This document shows, in pieces, positions 15,472-24,054 of a stretch of DNA of 64,000 nt. Positions within the stretch are counted from its first letter, which is position 1. Every line of letters begins with the position of its first letter. Under the pieces are notes generated by a model. The model searched no databases. It was not told the DNA's origin and was given only the letters and a program-made list of their open reading frames with translations. The DNA comes from an uncultured Pelagibacteraceae bacterium (GTDB lineage Bacteria > Pseudomonadota > Alphaproteobacteria > Pelagibacterales > Pelagibacteraceae): contig CACPOY010000002.1 of the NCBI GenBank assembly GCA_902635685.1, positions 1 through 64,000 of the forward strand. The letters run 5' to 3'. Both the position numbers and the translations under genes were made by a program.

Positions 15472-16641
15472 ATGCATTTCACTCAAGAGGAATATAAACA
15501 AAGACTTTTAAAAGTCCAAAAAATGATGCTGGATCAGGGCATAGAACTTCTTATTTCTCATGACACAAATAATATAAATTACCTAACTGGCTACGATGCG
15601 TGGTCTTTTTACTATGCACAGTGTGCAATAGTTCATGTAAATGCTGATCAGCCTATATGTTTTGTCCGAGATCAAGATGCGGGCGGTGCTTATCTCAAAA
15701 CCTATTTAAAAAAAGAAAATATTATTGTTTATGATGAAGACTATATCCATACTTGGCCAAAGCATCCATATGATTATTTAGTAAAAATTATTAAAGATAA
15801 AAAATGGGATAAATTATCAATCGGTCTAGAAATGGATGCACATTATTTTACAGCATTTTGTTATGAAAAAATCAAACAAGGATTGCCAAATGCAAAAATA
15901 AAGGACTCAGAAAGATTAGTTAATTGGGCAAGACTGATTAAATCGGACAATGAAATAAAACTTATGAAACGTGCCGCTAAAATTTCTGAGATCGGAATGA
16001 AAACAGCATACAATGTAATCAAACCTGGGGTAAGACAATGCGATGCTGTGGGTGAAATTCAAAAAGCTCTTTTCTTTGGTACCTCAGAATATGGAGGCGA
16101 ATATTCAAGTATTGCAACATTATTACCCACTGGAAAAGGAACCTCTGCCTCACATTTAACAGCCACTGAAGAAAAATTTGTAAATGGTGAAGCAACAATT
16201 ATAGAACTTTCTGGAGTATACAAAAGATACCACGCACCAATGGCAAGAACTGTTTTGTTAGGTAAGCCTGATCAAATAAAAATTGACACGATGAAAAAAA
16301 CTATAGAGGCACTTAATGCAGGTATAAATGCCACTAAGCCAGGAAATACAGCTAATGATGTGGCCCAAGCTTTTTGGAAAGTGTTAGATAAATATGGAAT
16401 AGAAAAAAGATCAAGGACTGGATATTCAATAGGTATCGGTTATCCACCAGATTGGGGGGAGCACACATTAAATATTTATAAAGGAGATATGACTGTTTTA
16501 AAACCAAATGTTTGTTTTCATATGATTGCAGTTATGCAATTTGGCGATTGGGGCGTTGAAGCTTCAGAAGCAATAAGAGTTACTGACAAAGGAGCAGAAT
16601 TATTTTGTAATATGTCAAAAGAACTTCACGTCAAAAGCTAA
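15472..16641 (+). CDS. doeA: Ectoine hydrolase, M24 family
   Basis: A 389-residue protein of the M24 (creatinase/prolidase-like) fold. The N-terminal domain spans about residues 1-150 and the pita-bread domain follows. Stretches such as GGEYSSIATLLPTGKGTSAS, KRYHAPMARTVLLGKPDQ and SIGIGYPPDWGEHTLN match my recollection of DoeA/EutD, which opens the ectoine ring to N-acetyl-2,4-diaminobutyrate. Several metal-ligand positions of true M24 peptidases are replaced, as in DoeA. Length is typical. It is coupled to the racemase-family gene and stands 51 bp before a polyamine-type ABC importer. The usual partner deacetylase DoeB is not adjacent; an ArgE-type deacetylase is at 27243. Confidence 0.85.
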   Translation: MHFTQEEYKQRLLKVQKMMLDQGIELLISHDTNNINYLTGYDAWSFYYAQCAIVHVNADQPICFVRDQDAGGAYLKTYLKKENIIVYDEDYIHTWPKHPYDYLVKIIKDKKWDKLSIGLEMDAHYFTAFCYEKIKQGLPNAKIKDSERLVNWARLIKSDNEIKLMKRAAKISEIGMKTAYNVIKPGVRQCDAVGEIQKALFFGTSEYGGEYSSIATLLPTGKGTSASHLTATEEKFVNGEATIIELSGVYKRYHAPMARTVLLGKPDQIKIDTMKKTIEALNAGINATKPGNTANDVAQAFWKVLDKYGIEKRSRTGYSIGIGYPPDWGEHTLNIYKGDMTVLKPNVCFHMIAVMQFGDWGVEASEAIRVTDKGAELFCNMSKELHVKS

Positions 16642-16692
16642 TTATTTAAGGTTGAAATTTATAGTCACAAATGTTTTATAGTTATTTTATTT

Positions 16693-17778
16693 ATGTCAAT
16701 TAATAAAGAATTTGTTAAATTCGATAAAGTAGATAAAAGTTACGACGGTAAAGTTTTAGTTGTCAAAGATTTACAATTAGACATCGCTGAGGGTGAGTTT
16801 ATTACAATGCTAGGTCCTTCAGGATCAGGTAAAACTACATGTTTAATGATGTTGGCTGGCTTTGAAACACCAACTAATGGAGAAATATATTTAGATGGAA
16901 ATGCTATTTCCAGTATTCCACCACACAAAAGAGGTATAGGGATGGTTTTTCAAAATTATGCATTATTTCCACACATGACTGTTTATGAAAATTTAGCTTT
17001 TCCTCTTAGAGTAAGAAAAATTCCAAAAGATGAAGCAGATAAAAAAATTGATAAAGCTCTATCGATGGTATCTTTACAAGGATTTGCTCAAAGAATGCCT
17101 GGACAATTGTCAGGTGGACAACAACAAAGAGTAGCTGTAGCAAGATCATTGGTTTTTGATCCACAACTTGTTTTAATGGATGAACCACTTGGAGCTTTAG
17201 ATAAAAATTTGAGAGAAAGCATGCAATATGAAATTAAACATATTCATGAAAGCATTGGAGTGACCGTTGTTTATGTAACACATGATCAAAGCGAAGCATT
17301 AACTATGTCAAACCGAATTGCAGTTTTTAATGATGGAAAAGTTCAACAACTTTCTAGTCCTGATGAATTATATGAAAAACCAGTAAATTCTTTTGTTGCA
17401 GAGTTTATTGGAGAGAATAATACTTTTGCGGGCGAAGTCTCTGATATTTCTGGTGGAAAATGCAAAGTCAAGTTAGCTAACGCAGATATATTAGCAAATC
17501 CTATATCAGTTAAAGGCAAAGGAGAAAGAACAACAGTTTCAATTAGACCTGAGAGAGCATTAATTAATCCAACTGATAAAATGGATAATATTCATAAAGG
17601 AAAAATCGAAGAAGTTATTTATCACGGAGATCACACGAGAGTAAGAATTAATTTATTAGGAAATTCTGAATTTATTTTAAAGGTTCCCAACAGTTCTTCC
17701 AACCTAGATATTAAGTTAGGAAATGAAATTAAGATAGGTTGGAACAGTGATGACGCTAGAGCCTTAGACCCAAAATAA
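16693..17778 (+). CDS. Polyamine/opine-type ABC importer, ATPase (PotA family)
   Basis: A 361-residue ABC ATPase with Walker A GPSGSGKT (41-48), signature LSGGQQQR, Walker B LVLMDEPLGALD and switch VTHDQSEA. After about residue 240 there is a C-terminal TOBE-type regulatory domain, as in PotA/PotG. VFQNYALFPHMTVYENLAFPL is the standard MOI/POPT-family Q-loop. It energises the permeases at 19070 and 20329. The binding-protein gene comes after it with its own promoter. Substrate class (polyamine, opine or another cationic amine) is inferred from family and from the agmatinase nearby. Ectoine is possible because doeA is directly upstream. Confidence 0.9.
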   Translation: MSINKEFVKFDKVDKSYDGKVLVVKDLQLDIAEGEFITMLGPSGSGKTTCLMMLAGFETPTNGEIYLDGNAISSIPPHKRGIGMVFQNYALFPHMTVYENLAFPLRVRKIPKDEADKKIDKALSMVSLQGFAQRMPGQLSGGQQQRVAVARSLVFDPQLVLMDEPLGALDKNLRESMQYEIKHIHESIGVTVVYVTHDQSEALTMSNRIAVFNDGKVQQLSSPDELYEKPVNSFVAEFIGENNTFAGEVSDISGGKCKVKLANADILANPISVKGKGERTTVSIRPERALINPTDKMDNIHKGKIEEVIYHGDHTRVRINLLGNSEFILKVPNSSSNLDIKLGNEIKIGWNSDDARALDPK

Positions 17779-17818
17779 ACTCTCTATATACCTTCATTTA
17801 GCAAGTAAAAATGGGCTG

Positions 17819-17878
17819 TTGACTCTCATTATCGATCTTGTTGTAATCTAATTTTATAAAAAAACGTTTAAACGGAGG
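17819..17878 (+). promoter_or_regulatory. Promoter and ribosome site for the binding-protein gene
   Basis: TTGACT (17819-17824), a 17-nt spacer and TGTAAT (17842-17847) form a good sigma-70-type promoter, one mismatch from consensus in each box. The leader ends in a strong GGAGG (17874-17878) placed 4 nt before the ATG at 17883. This is one of the best ribosome sites in the window and fits high expression of the receptor. Confidence 0.65.
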
Positions 17879-17882
17879 AAAA

Positions 17883-18998
17883 ATGAAAAAAATTAGTAAA
17901 TTATTACTAGCCCTTTCTTTTGTATTTTCTTTAACTACTTCAGCGTTCGCAGTAACTGTAGCGTCTTGGGGTGGAGCTTATACTGAAAGTCAAAAGTTAG
18001 GTTATGGTGATCCTACTGCCAAAAAACTAGGTATTCCGATCAATTGGGTCGACTACTCAGGTGGATTATCAGAAATTAAAGCACAGAAAGAAGCTGGCAA
18101 AATTACGTGGGATATAATGGACGTATTTGCAATGGATACTATCAATGGCTGTGATGAAGGATTATTTGTTAAATTTGATTTTGATAAAGACTTCCCACCA
18201 GCACCAGATGGAACTCCAGCAAGTAAAGATTTCTTTACTGGAATGCCAAGTGAATGTGCTGTAGGAAATATTTTATATTCTTGGAACTATGCTTATAACT
18301 CAGACAATGTTAAAGGCACTCCAAAAACTATCAAAGATTTCTTTAACACAAAAAAATTTCCTGGAAAAAGAGCTATCTACAAAGGCGCTCTAACTAATTT
18401 AGAGATTGCATTAGCTGCAGATGGTATTAAGCCAGGTAAAGGTGGAGCAAAAATCTATAAAGCTTTAAACACTGACAAAGGTGTTCAAAGAGCTATGGAT
18501 AAGATCAAAAAGCTTTGCACAGACCCACAAGGTGGATGTGTATTTTGGTCTGCAGGTGCTCAACCACCAGAATTGCTAATGAGTGGTGAAGTTGTTATGG
18601 CAACTGGCTGGAATGGTAGATTCTTTAACGCTGCAGTTGGAGAAGGTGCTCCAATCGTTCAAGTTTGGGATGCACAAGGTCTTGACTATGAATACTTTGT
18701 ATTAGTAAAAGGTTCACCAAATGAAGCTGATGCTAAAAAAGCTTTAGCAGAGATGACAAGTACAGAAGGTTTAGCTGGAAGTGCGAAATATATCGCATAC
18801 GCGCCTTGGAGAAAATCATCAATCGCAGTAATGGAAAAAGGAGAGCCATGGTACAAAGATGGTAAGACAAACATGGTACCTAATATGCCAACTGCGCCAG
18901 CGAACACTAAAAATTACTTCTTAGTAGATCCACTTTACTGGGCTGATAACGGAACAGAACTTGGTGAAAAATGGGAAGCAATGAAAGCAGGATTTTAA
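17883..18998 (+). CDS. Periplasmic binding protein of the polyamine-type ABC importer
   Basis: A 371-residue type-II solute-binding protein of the PotD/PotF class. A signal peptide spans about residues 1-23 (SAFA cleavage). The mature start VTVASWGGAYTESQKLGY and the region WDIMDVFAMDTINGCDEG are typical. Cysteines in GCDEG, SECAVG, KLCTDPQGGCVF are numerous and probably paired. A strong promoter and GGAGG site precede it and a G+C-rich terminator follows, so it can be made in excess of the permeases. Many such proteins bind spermidine or putrescine, but this subfamily also includes receptors for other amines, so the ligand is open. Confidence 0.9.
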   Translation: MKKISKLLLALSFVFSLTTSAFAVTVASWGGAYTESQKLGYGDPTAKKLGIPINWVDYSGGLSEIKAQKEAGKITWDIMDVFAMDTINGCDEGLFVKFDFDKDFPPAPDGTPASKDFFTGMPSECAVGNILYSWNYAYNSDNVKGTPKTIKDFFNTKKFPGKRAIYKGALTNLEIALAADGIKPGKGGAKIYKALNTDKGVQRAMDKIKKLCTDPQGGCVFWSAGAQPPELLMSGEVVMATGWNGRFFNAAVGEGAPIVQVWDAQGLDYEYFVLVKGSPNEADAKKALAEMTSTEGLAGSAKYIAYAPWRKSSIAVMEKGEPWYKDGKTNMVPNMPTAPANTKNYFLVDPLYWADNGTELGEKWEAMKAGF

Positions 18999-19037
18999 TT
19001 TTAAGTTTTAAAGATTAAAATTTTATATTATATTAAG

Positions 19038-19068
19038 AGGGCGGTTATTATTAACCGCCCTTTTTATT
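19038..19068 (+). terminator. Terminator between binding-protein and permease genes
   Basis: AGGGCGGTTA (19038-19047) pairs perfectly with TAACCGCCCT (19052-19061) over a 4-nt loop, followed by a T-rich run. The ATG of the permease gene begins at 19070, two bases after the run, with no free ribosome site. This fits partial termination that limits permease expression. Confidence 0.88.
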
Positions 19069-19069
19069 T

Positions 19070-20323
19070 ATGAGCTCAGAAACAAAACAAATTTTAACAA
19101 CTGATGGAATTCCTTTAGAGGTAAGTCTTAAAAAAGCAGAAAAGAAAAACAAGATTAAAGCTTTTTTACTTGTTGCTCCATTATTGTTGTTCATAATCAT
19201 TACGTATGTATTTCCAATAGGAGATATGCTTATGAGAAGTGTTGATGATAAAATGGTCACAGAAATGCTTCCTAAAACTTTTAAGTCAATGGAAAAATGG
19301 GATGGAGAAGACCTTCCACCTGAAGAGGTATTTGAGGCTTTTTATTTTGATTTCCAAAAATTAATTGAGGAGGAAAGAGAAGGAAAATTATCAACCCAAC
19401 TTAATTATACAAAAAATGGATTTAAAAGTATTATCAAAAAATTAAGACGAAAGTCTAAATCTTTTGAGGAAGGAAATTACAAAGAACAAATCATGTCTGT
19501 TCATCGAAGATGGGCTGATGTTGAATATTGGAGGGCAATTAAAAGAAGAGCACCTGCATATACGTATCAAAAATATTTAAAAGGTGTTGATATGTATGAA
19601 AATGAAAAGGGAGAAATAATTAATGTACCTGAGGATAGAAGAGTTCACAGAATTTTATGGCTAAGAACTTTAGAAATTGCTTTTTTTGTTACTGTATTTT
19701 GTTTCTTGATGGCTTATCCGATAGCGCATTTACTTGCAACATTGCCAATGAAGTACAGTAATTTATTGATGATTTGTGTCTTACTCCCTTTTTGGACCTC
19801 CTTACTTGTAAGAACAGCTAGTTGGATGATCCTTTTACAACAGCAAGGTATAGTCAATGATTTCTTTGTCATGATTGGACTAGTAAGCGATGATAACAGA
19901 CTAGAAATGATGTTTAATAAAACTGGTAGTTACGTTGCAATGACCCAAATATTACTGCCTTTTATGGTGCTTCCACTTTATAGTGTGATGAAAACAATCT
20001 CTCCAAGTTTAATGAGAGCTGGTAAGTCATTAGGTGGAACTCCTTTTGTGGCTTTTTGGAAGGTCTATTTCCCTTTAACAATTCCAGGTATTGGAGCTGG
20101 ATGTTTATTAGTTTTCATTTTAGCAATAGGTTACTACATTACTCCAGCTTTAGTAGGGGGAGCTTCAGGAACATTGATAAGTAACCAAATAGCATTTCAT
20201 ATGAAAAGTACTCTCGATTGGAGCTTTGCTTCAGCAATGGGACTAATGTTGTTAAGTGGAGTATTAGTCATTTACTGGCTGTACAATAAATTAGTTGGAA
20301 TAGATAATATTAAATTAGGATAA
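19070..20323 (+). CDS. Polyamine-type ABC importer, permease 1 (PotB-like)
   Basis: A 417-residue inner-membrane permease. Helix one is at about residues 28-48 (AFLLVAPLLLFIIITYVFPI). A hydrophilic stretch of about 150 residues (50-200, rich in E, K and R) then precedes the other five helices. The coupling loop is SPSLMRAGKSLGGTPFVAFWKVYFP split over EAA-type positions. E. coli PotB is near 285 residues, so the insert accounts for the extra length. It likely lies in the periplasm, where it could touch the binding protein. Similar long permeases occur in other alphaproteobacteria. It is 5 bp from permease 2. Confidence 0.88.
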   Translation: MSSETKQILTTDGIPLEVSLKKAEKKNKIKAFLLVAPLLLFIIITYVFPIGDMLMRSVDDKMVTEMLPKTFKSMEKWDGEDLPPEEVFEAFYFDFQKLIEEEREGKLSTQLNYTKNGFKSIIKKLRRKSKSFEEGNYKEQIMSVHRRWADVEYWRAIKRRAPAYTYQKYLKGVDMYENEKGEIINVPEDRRVHRILWLRTLEIAFFVTVFCFLMAYPIAHLLATLPMKYSNLLMICVLLPFWTSLLVRTASWMILLQQQGIVNDFFVMIGLVSDDNRLEMMFNKTGSYVAMTQILLPFMVLPLYSVMKTISPSLMRAGKSLGGTPFVAFWKVYFPLTIPGIGAGCLLVFILAIGYYITPALVGGASGTLISNQIAFHMKSTLDWSFASAMGLMLLSGVLVIYWLYNKLVGIDNIKLG

Positions 20324-20328
20324 ATAAA

Positions 20329-21183
20329 ATGGCTTTACCCAAATATACAGAACCACATTATAGAATTTGGCACTATGTTTATTTGACAATTTGTGCAGCA
20401 GTATTCTTTTTTCTTATTGCACCATTGTTTGTTATTTTTCCATTATCTTTTAATGCTGAGGAATTTTTAGTTTTTTCAGATGGAATGAAACGTCTTGATC
20501 CTGATGCATTTTCTTTAAGATGGTATCAAGATATGATTTATGGGACTAAAAATCCTTGGGGATTAGCTGCAAAAAATAGTTTTATAATTGCTATCTTTGC
20601 AACAATAGGTTCGGTAATACTGGGAACAGTAGCAGCTCTAGGTTTGAGTAGTAGACATATGCCGTACAAAGGTTTAATCATGGCAGTATTAATCTCACCA
20701 ATGATAGTTCCTTTAATTATTTCAGGTGTAGCGATATTTTTCTTTATGGCTAAAGTTGGATTAGCAGCAACACACACGGGAATAGTTCTCGCGCATATTA
20801 TTTTGGGGACACCATTTGTTGTTATTACAGTAACCGCAACTCTTTCAGGATTTGATCATAGCGTGACAAGAGCAGCTGCTAGTTTGGGTAGTGATCCTGT
20901 AAATACATTTATGAAAATAACTTTACCACTTATTTTGCCTGGAGTAATATCTGGAGGATTGTTTGCATTTGTTACCTCATTTGATGAGGTAGTGGTTGTT
21001 TTATTTTTAGCTGGATTAGAAAACACAACCATTCCAATTCAAATGTGGACGGGTTTAAGAGAGCAATTAAGCCCAACCATTCTTGCTGTTGCAACTTGTC
21101 TAATTATATTATCAACATTAATATTAGTGACCGCTGAACTTTTAAGACGAAGATCTGAAAGGCTCAGAGGTATAAATCGATAA
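20329..21183 (+). CDS. Polyamine-type ABC importer, permease 2 (PotC-like)
   Basis: A 284-residue permease with six predicted helices and the EAA loop RAAASLGSDPVNTFMKITLPL, followed by PGVISGGLFAFVTSFDEVVV, a PotC/PotI hallmark. An N-terminal LFVIFPLSFNAEEFLVF segment follows the first helix. Length is normal. It completes the importer with the gene at 19070. The next gene, 12 bp on, encodes a fatty-acid-oxidation-type fusion enzyme on the same strand, so both may share a transcript. Confidence 0.9.
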   Translation: MALPKYTEPHYRIWHYVYLTICAAVFFFLIAPLFVIFPLSFNAEEFLVFSDGMKRLDPDAFSLRWYQDMIYGTKNPWGLAAKNSFIIAIFATIGSVILGTVAALGLSSRHMPYKGLIMAVLISPMIVPLIISGVAIFFFMAKVGLAATHTGIVLAHIILGTPFVVITVTATLSGFDHSVTRAAASLGSDPVNTFMKITLPLILPGVISGGLFAFVTSFDEVVVVLFLAGLENTTIPIQMWTGLREQLSPTILAVATCLIILSTLILVTAELLRRRSERLRGINR

Positions 21184-21195
21184 AAATATCATTAC

Positions 21196-23418
21196 ATGAA
21201 TATAAAAAATGTTGTAGTGATTGGTTCGGGTACAATGGGAAGTGGTATTGCGGCTCACTTATGTAATGCAAATATCCCAGTTACATTATTAGATTTAAAA
21301 ACTGAAATTAGTGAAAAAGCTAGGGAAAGAATTCATAAATCAAGACCACCTTTGCTAATTGATAAATCAAAAATAAATAATATTAAAATTGGAAATATAT
21401 CCGATAATTTTGATGTAGTTAAGGAAGCTGACTGGATAGTTGAAGCAGTTGTTGAAAGAATTGATGTAAAACATCAAATTTATGAAAAAATATTTAAGTC
21501 AAGAAAAGTAGGTGCAATTGTTTCATCTAATACATCCTCGATACCTATTAAAGTTTTATCTCAAAATTTAACGGATACAGAAAAAAAAGATTTCTGTATA
21601 ACTCATTTTTTTAATCCCGTTAGATATATGGGTCTATTAGAAATTGTAAAAAATGAGAACACTGATCTAAATAAGATTAATCAATTAAAAGAATTTTGTG
21701 AAATTGAGCTTGGTAAAGGTGCTATCGTTTGCAATGATACACCGGGATTTTTAGGAAATAGAGTAGGGGTTTATGCTATGCAAATAGCAATGACTGAAGC
21801 CTTTAAGATGAAGCTTTCAGTCGAAGAGGCAGATGCGATTTTTGGAAGACCAATGGGTATCCCAAAGACAGGCGTTTTTGGTCTTTATGATTTAATTGGA
21901 ATTGATTTAATGGCTGACGTTTTAAAAAGCTTTATTAAAGAATTACCTAAAACCGATGAATTTCATGAGGTAGCAAAAGAAATTCCATTAGTAAAAAAAT
22001 TAATTGAAACTGGTTACACTGGAAGAAAAGGTAAAGGTGGCTTTTATAGAATAAATAAATCTGGAGTAACCAAAGTGATGGAAGCAATTAATCTTGAAAC
22101 AGGTGATTACTCGCCTAGTAAAAAGATTGATATAAAATCTGATAAAGTAGACCTTAATGGACTAATAAATAGAAAAGATAGATATGGTGAATATGCATGG
22201 TCAGTAATTTCAAAAATTATAAAATATGCCTCATCGCTAGTTCCTGGAATTACGAACCAATTTAATGACATTGATGAGGCAATGAGGCTTGGTTTCAACT
22301 GGGCTAAGGGACCATTTGAAATGTTAGAGGAAATTGGTGTTAAAAATTTTTTTAATAAAGTAGACGATTTTAGTGGAAACAATTTTTTAGAGGAGTTGAA
22401 TAAAAGTAAAAATGAAAATTTTTATGGTGAAAGGCAAAAATACACTAACATTGAAACGCTAGGTAAAGTTAAAAAAACTGCTGTAAGATTAGATGGTAAT
22501 GACTCTGCAAAAATTTTTAGATTCAATGACTATAATATTGTAGAGTTTACCACTAAAGCCAACGCTTTAGATTATGACTCAATGGATGCCCTTAAAAAAG
22601 CAACAGATAAACCATTAGTAATTATAAATGAAAGTATGCAATTTTCAGCAGGTGTAAATTTAACTTACACGATGCAATTTGCAGAAAAAAATGATTTTAA
22701 ATCAATAGAAAAATTTATTAAATATTTCCAAGAAACCTGTAAACATCTAAAGTATTCTAAATATCCTGTCATTTCTGCGCCATCAGGTTTAACTCTTGGA
22801 GGGGGTTTTGAGGTAATGGTTCAAAGTAATTTTGTTGCATCTCATACTAATATAGTTGTAGGACTGGTTGAGACTATTGTTGGATTAATTCCAGCAGGTG
22901 GAGGCTGTAAAGAAATGTTAGGAAGATGGCTAGAAACTGAAGAGGCAAAAAAAGATCCAAATTTTGCACCACTTAAAGTATTTGATATTATTGGCTATGG
23001 TAAAACAGCAACTTCACCTGTAGAAGCTGAACCATTAAAATATTTAAGACCTAGCGATAAAAAAATAATGAATAGAAACAGTTTATTAGAAGTTTCAAAA
23101 AAAATTCTTAGTGAAAATAAAAATTTTACAGCTCCTGAGCAACTAAAATTTAAGCTCCCTGGAGAGAGTGTTAGAGTTGAAATGAACAAGATCATTGAAA
23201 AACTTTATAATGATAAAATAATTTTAGACCATGGTGTTGAAGTTGCAAAAGAATTAGCTAATGTTTTAAGTGGTGGAGACACAACAATTGATAAGACGCT
23301 ATCTGAAGATGATTTATTTAAGTTAGAATTAGATGCATTTATGAAATTAATTGAAACAAAAAAAACACAAGACAGAATAAAACATACCTTAGCAACAGGT
23401 AAGCCATTAGTTAACTAA
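21196..23418 (+). CDS. 3-hydroxyacyl-CoA dehydrogenase/enoyl-CoA hydratase fusion (FadN-like order)
   Basis: A 740-residue bifunctional enzyme. The dehydrogenase comes first: NAD motif VVIGSGTMGSGIAAHL (residues 7-22), catalytic THFFNPVRYMGLLE near 138-151, and NDTPGFLGNR. A second dehydrogenase C-terminal repeat follows, and from about residue 430 a crotonase-fold domain (SAPSGLTLGGGFEVMVQS). This order is that of Bacillus FadN, not E. coli FadB, where the hydratase leads. It carries out hydration and oxidation of acyl-CoA intermediates in the cytoplasm. The location next to an amine importer suggests a special short-chain acyl-CoA rather than bulk fatty acids (inference). Its end overlaps the convergent cyclophilin gene by 12 bp. 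Confidence 0.88.
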   Translation: MNIKNVVVIGSGTMGSGIAAHLCNANIPVTLLDLKTEISEKARERIHKSRPPLLIDKSKINNIKIGNISDNFDVVKEADWIVEAVVERIDVKHQIYEKIFKSRKVGAIVSSNTSSIPIKVLSQNLTDTEKKDFCITHFFNPVRYMGLLEIVKNENTDLNKINQLKEFCEIELGKGAIVCNDTPGFLGNRVGVYAMQIAMTEAFKMKLSVEEADAIFGRPMGIPKTGVFGLYDLIGIDLMADVLKSFIKELPKTDEFHEVAKEIPLVKKLIETGYTGRKGKGGFYRINKSGVTKVMEAINLETGDYSPSKKIDIKSDKVDLNGLINRKDRYGEYAWSVISKIIKYASSLVPGITNQFNDIDEAMRLGFNWAKGPFEMLEEIGVKNFFNKVDDFSGNNFLEELNKSKNENFYGERQKYTNIETLGKVKKTAVRLDGNDSAKIFRFNDYNIVEFTTKANALDYDSMDALKKATDKPLVIINESMQFSAGVNLTYTMQFAEKNDFKSIEKFIKYFQETCKHLKYSKYPVISAPSGLTLGGGFEVMVQSNFVASHTNIVVGLVETIVGLIPAGGGCKEMLGRWLETEEAKKDPNFAPLKVFDIIGYGKTATSPVEAEPLKYLRPSDKKIMNRNSLLEVSKKILSENKNFTAPEQLKFKLPGESVRVEMNKIIEKLYNDKIILDHGVEVAKELANVLSGGDTTIDKTLSEDDLFKLELDAFMKLIETKKTQDRIKHTLATGKPLVN

Positions 23419-24054
23419 CATTCTAAGAGAATTTATAAAATCAGGCCTTAAAACATACTGTGATTTATTTAAATATTTAATTTTTTTTAACGCCTCAATA
23501 TTATAGACAACCCTGCCTATTGGAGTGTATTCAGTCTCGTATAATGGCTCATCCCTCAAAATAATAAAAAACTGACTATCTTCTGTATTATAATTTTTTG
23601 ATCTAGCTAATCCAACACTCCCCGCTTTAAAATCAAATGGAGTGTCTATCTCTGAATTAATTGTTCCTAACCCAGATTTTCCAGTACCAATCTTTGCATA
23701 ATTTAAATTTCCTTTTTTTCCAAATTCTAAATCGCCTGCCTGAACGAGTGTATCTTTGATTACTCTATGAAAAGCAGAATTGTCATACGCTTTGGATTTG
23801 ACTAATTTCTTAAATCTTTTGACAGCATTTGGTGAAATTTGAGGATAAAGCTCAATTATCACATTTCCACAGGGAACACTCAAGATTGCAATATTCTTAG
23901 GATTTTCAAAGATTAATTTACTCGGATCATAATCTTTAATAAATAAACACTTATTTTTAATTAGGTAGAAAGATCCAAAAGAAAATATTGCTAGAAATAA
24001 TAAAAATACTAAGATTATTTTTTCGGACTTTGATGCTTTTATTTTTTTTATCAT
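23407..24054 (-). CDS. Membrane-anchored cyclophilin-type peptidyl-prolyl isomerase
   Basis: A 215-residue protein with one N-terminal membrane helix (about residues 13-32) and a cyclophilin domain. Recognisable parts are GNVIIELYPQISPNAVKRFKK, FHRVIKDTLVQAGD, a GSVGLARSKNYNTEDSQFFI region and IGRVV. The catalytic arginine (FHRV) and the glutamine of QAGD are present. Such proteins assist protein folding in the periplasm. It is shorter in the loops than eukaryotic cyclophilins, as bacterial forms are. It overlaps the end of the upstream peptidase-like gene by 4 bp and the convergent fusion-enzyme gene by 12 bp. Confidence 0.88.
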   Translation of the reverse strand: MIKKIKASKSEKIILVFLLFLAIFSFGSFYLIKNKCLFIKDYDPSKLIFENPKNIAILSVPCGNVIIELYPQISPNAVKRFKKLVKSKAYDNSAFHRVIKDTLVQAGDLEFGKKGNLNYAKIGTGKSGLGTINSEIDTPFDFKAGSVGLARSKNYNTEDSQFFIILRDEPLYETEYTPIGRVVYNIEALKKIKYLNKSQYVLRPDFINSLRMLVN

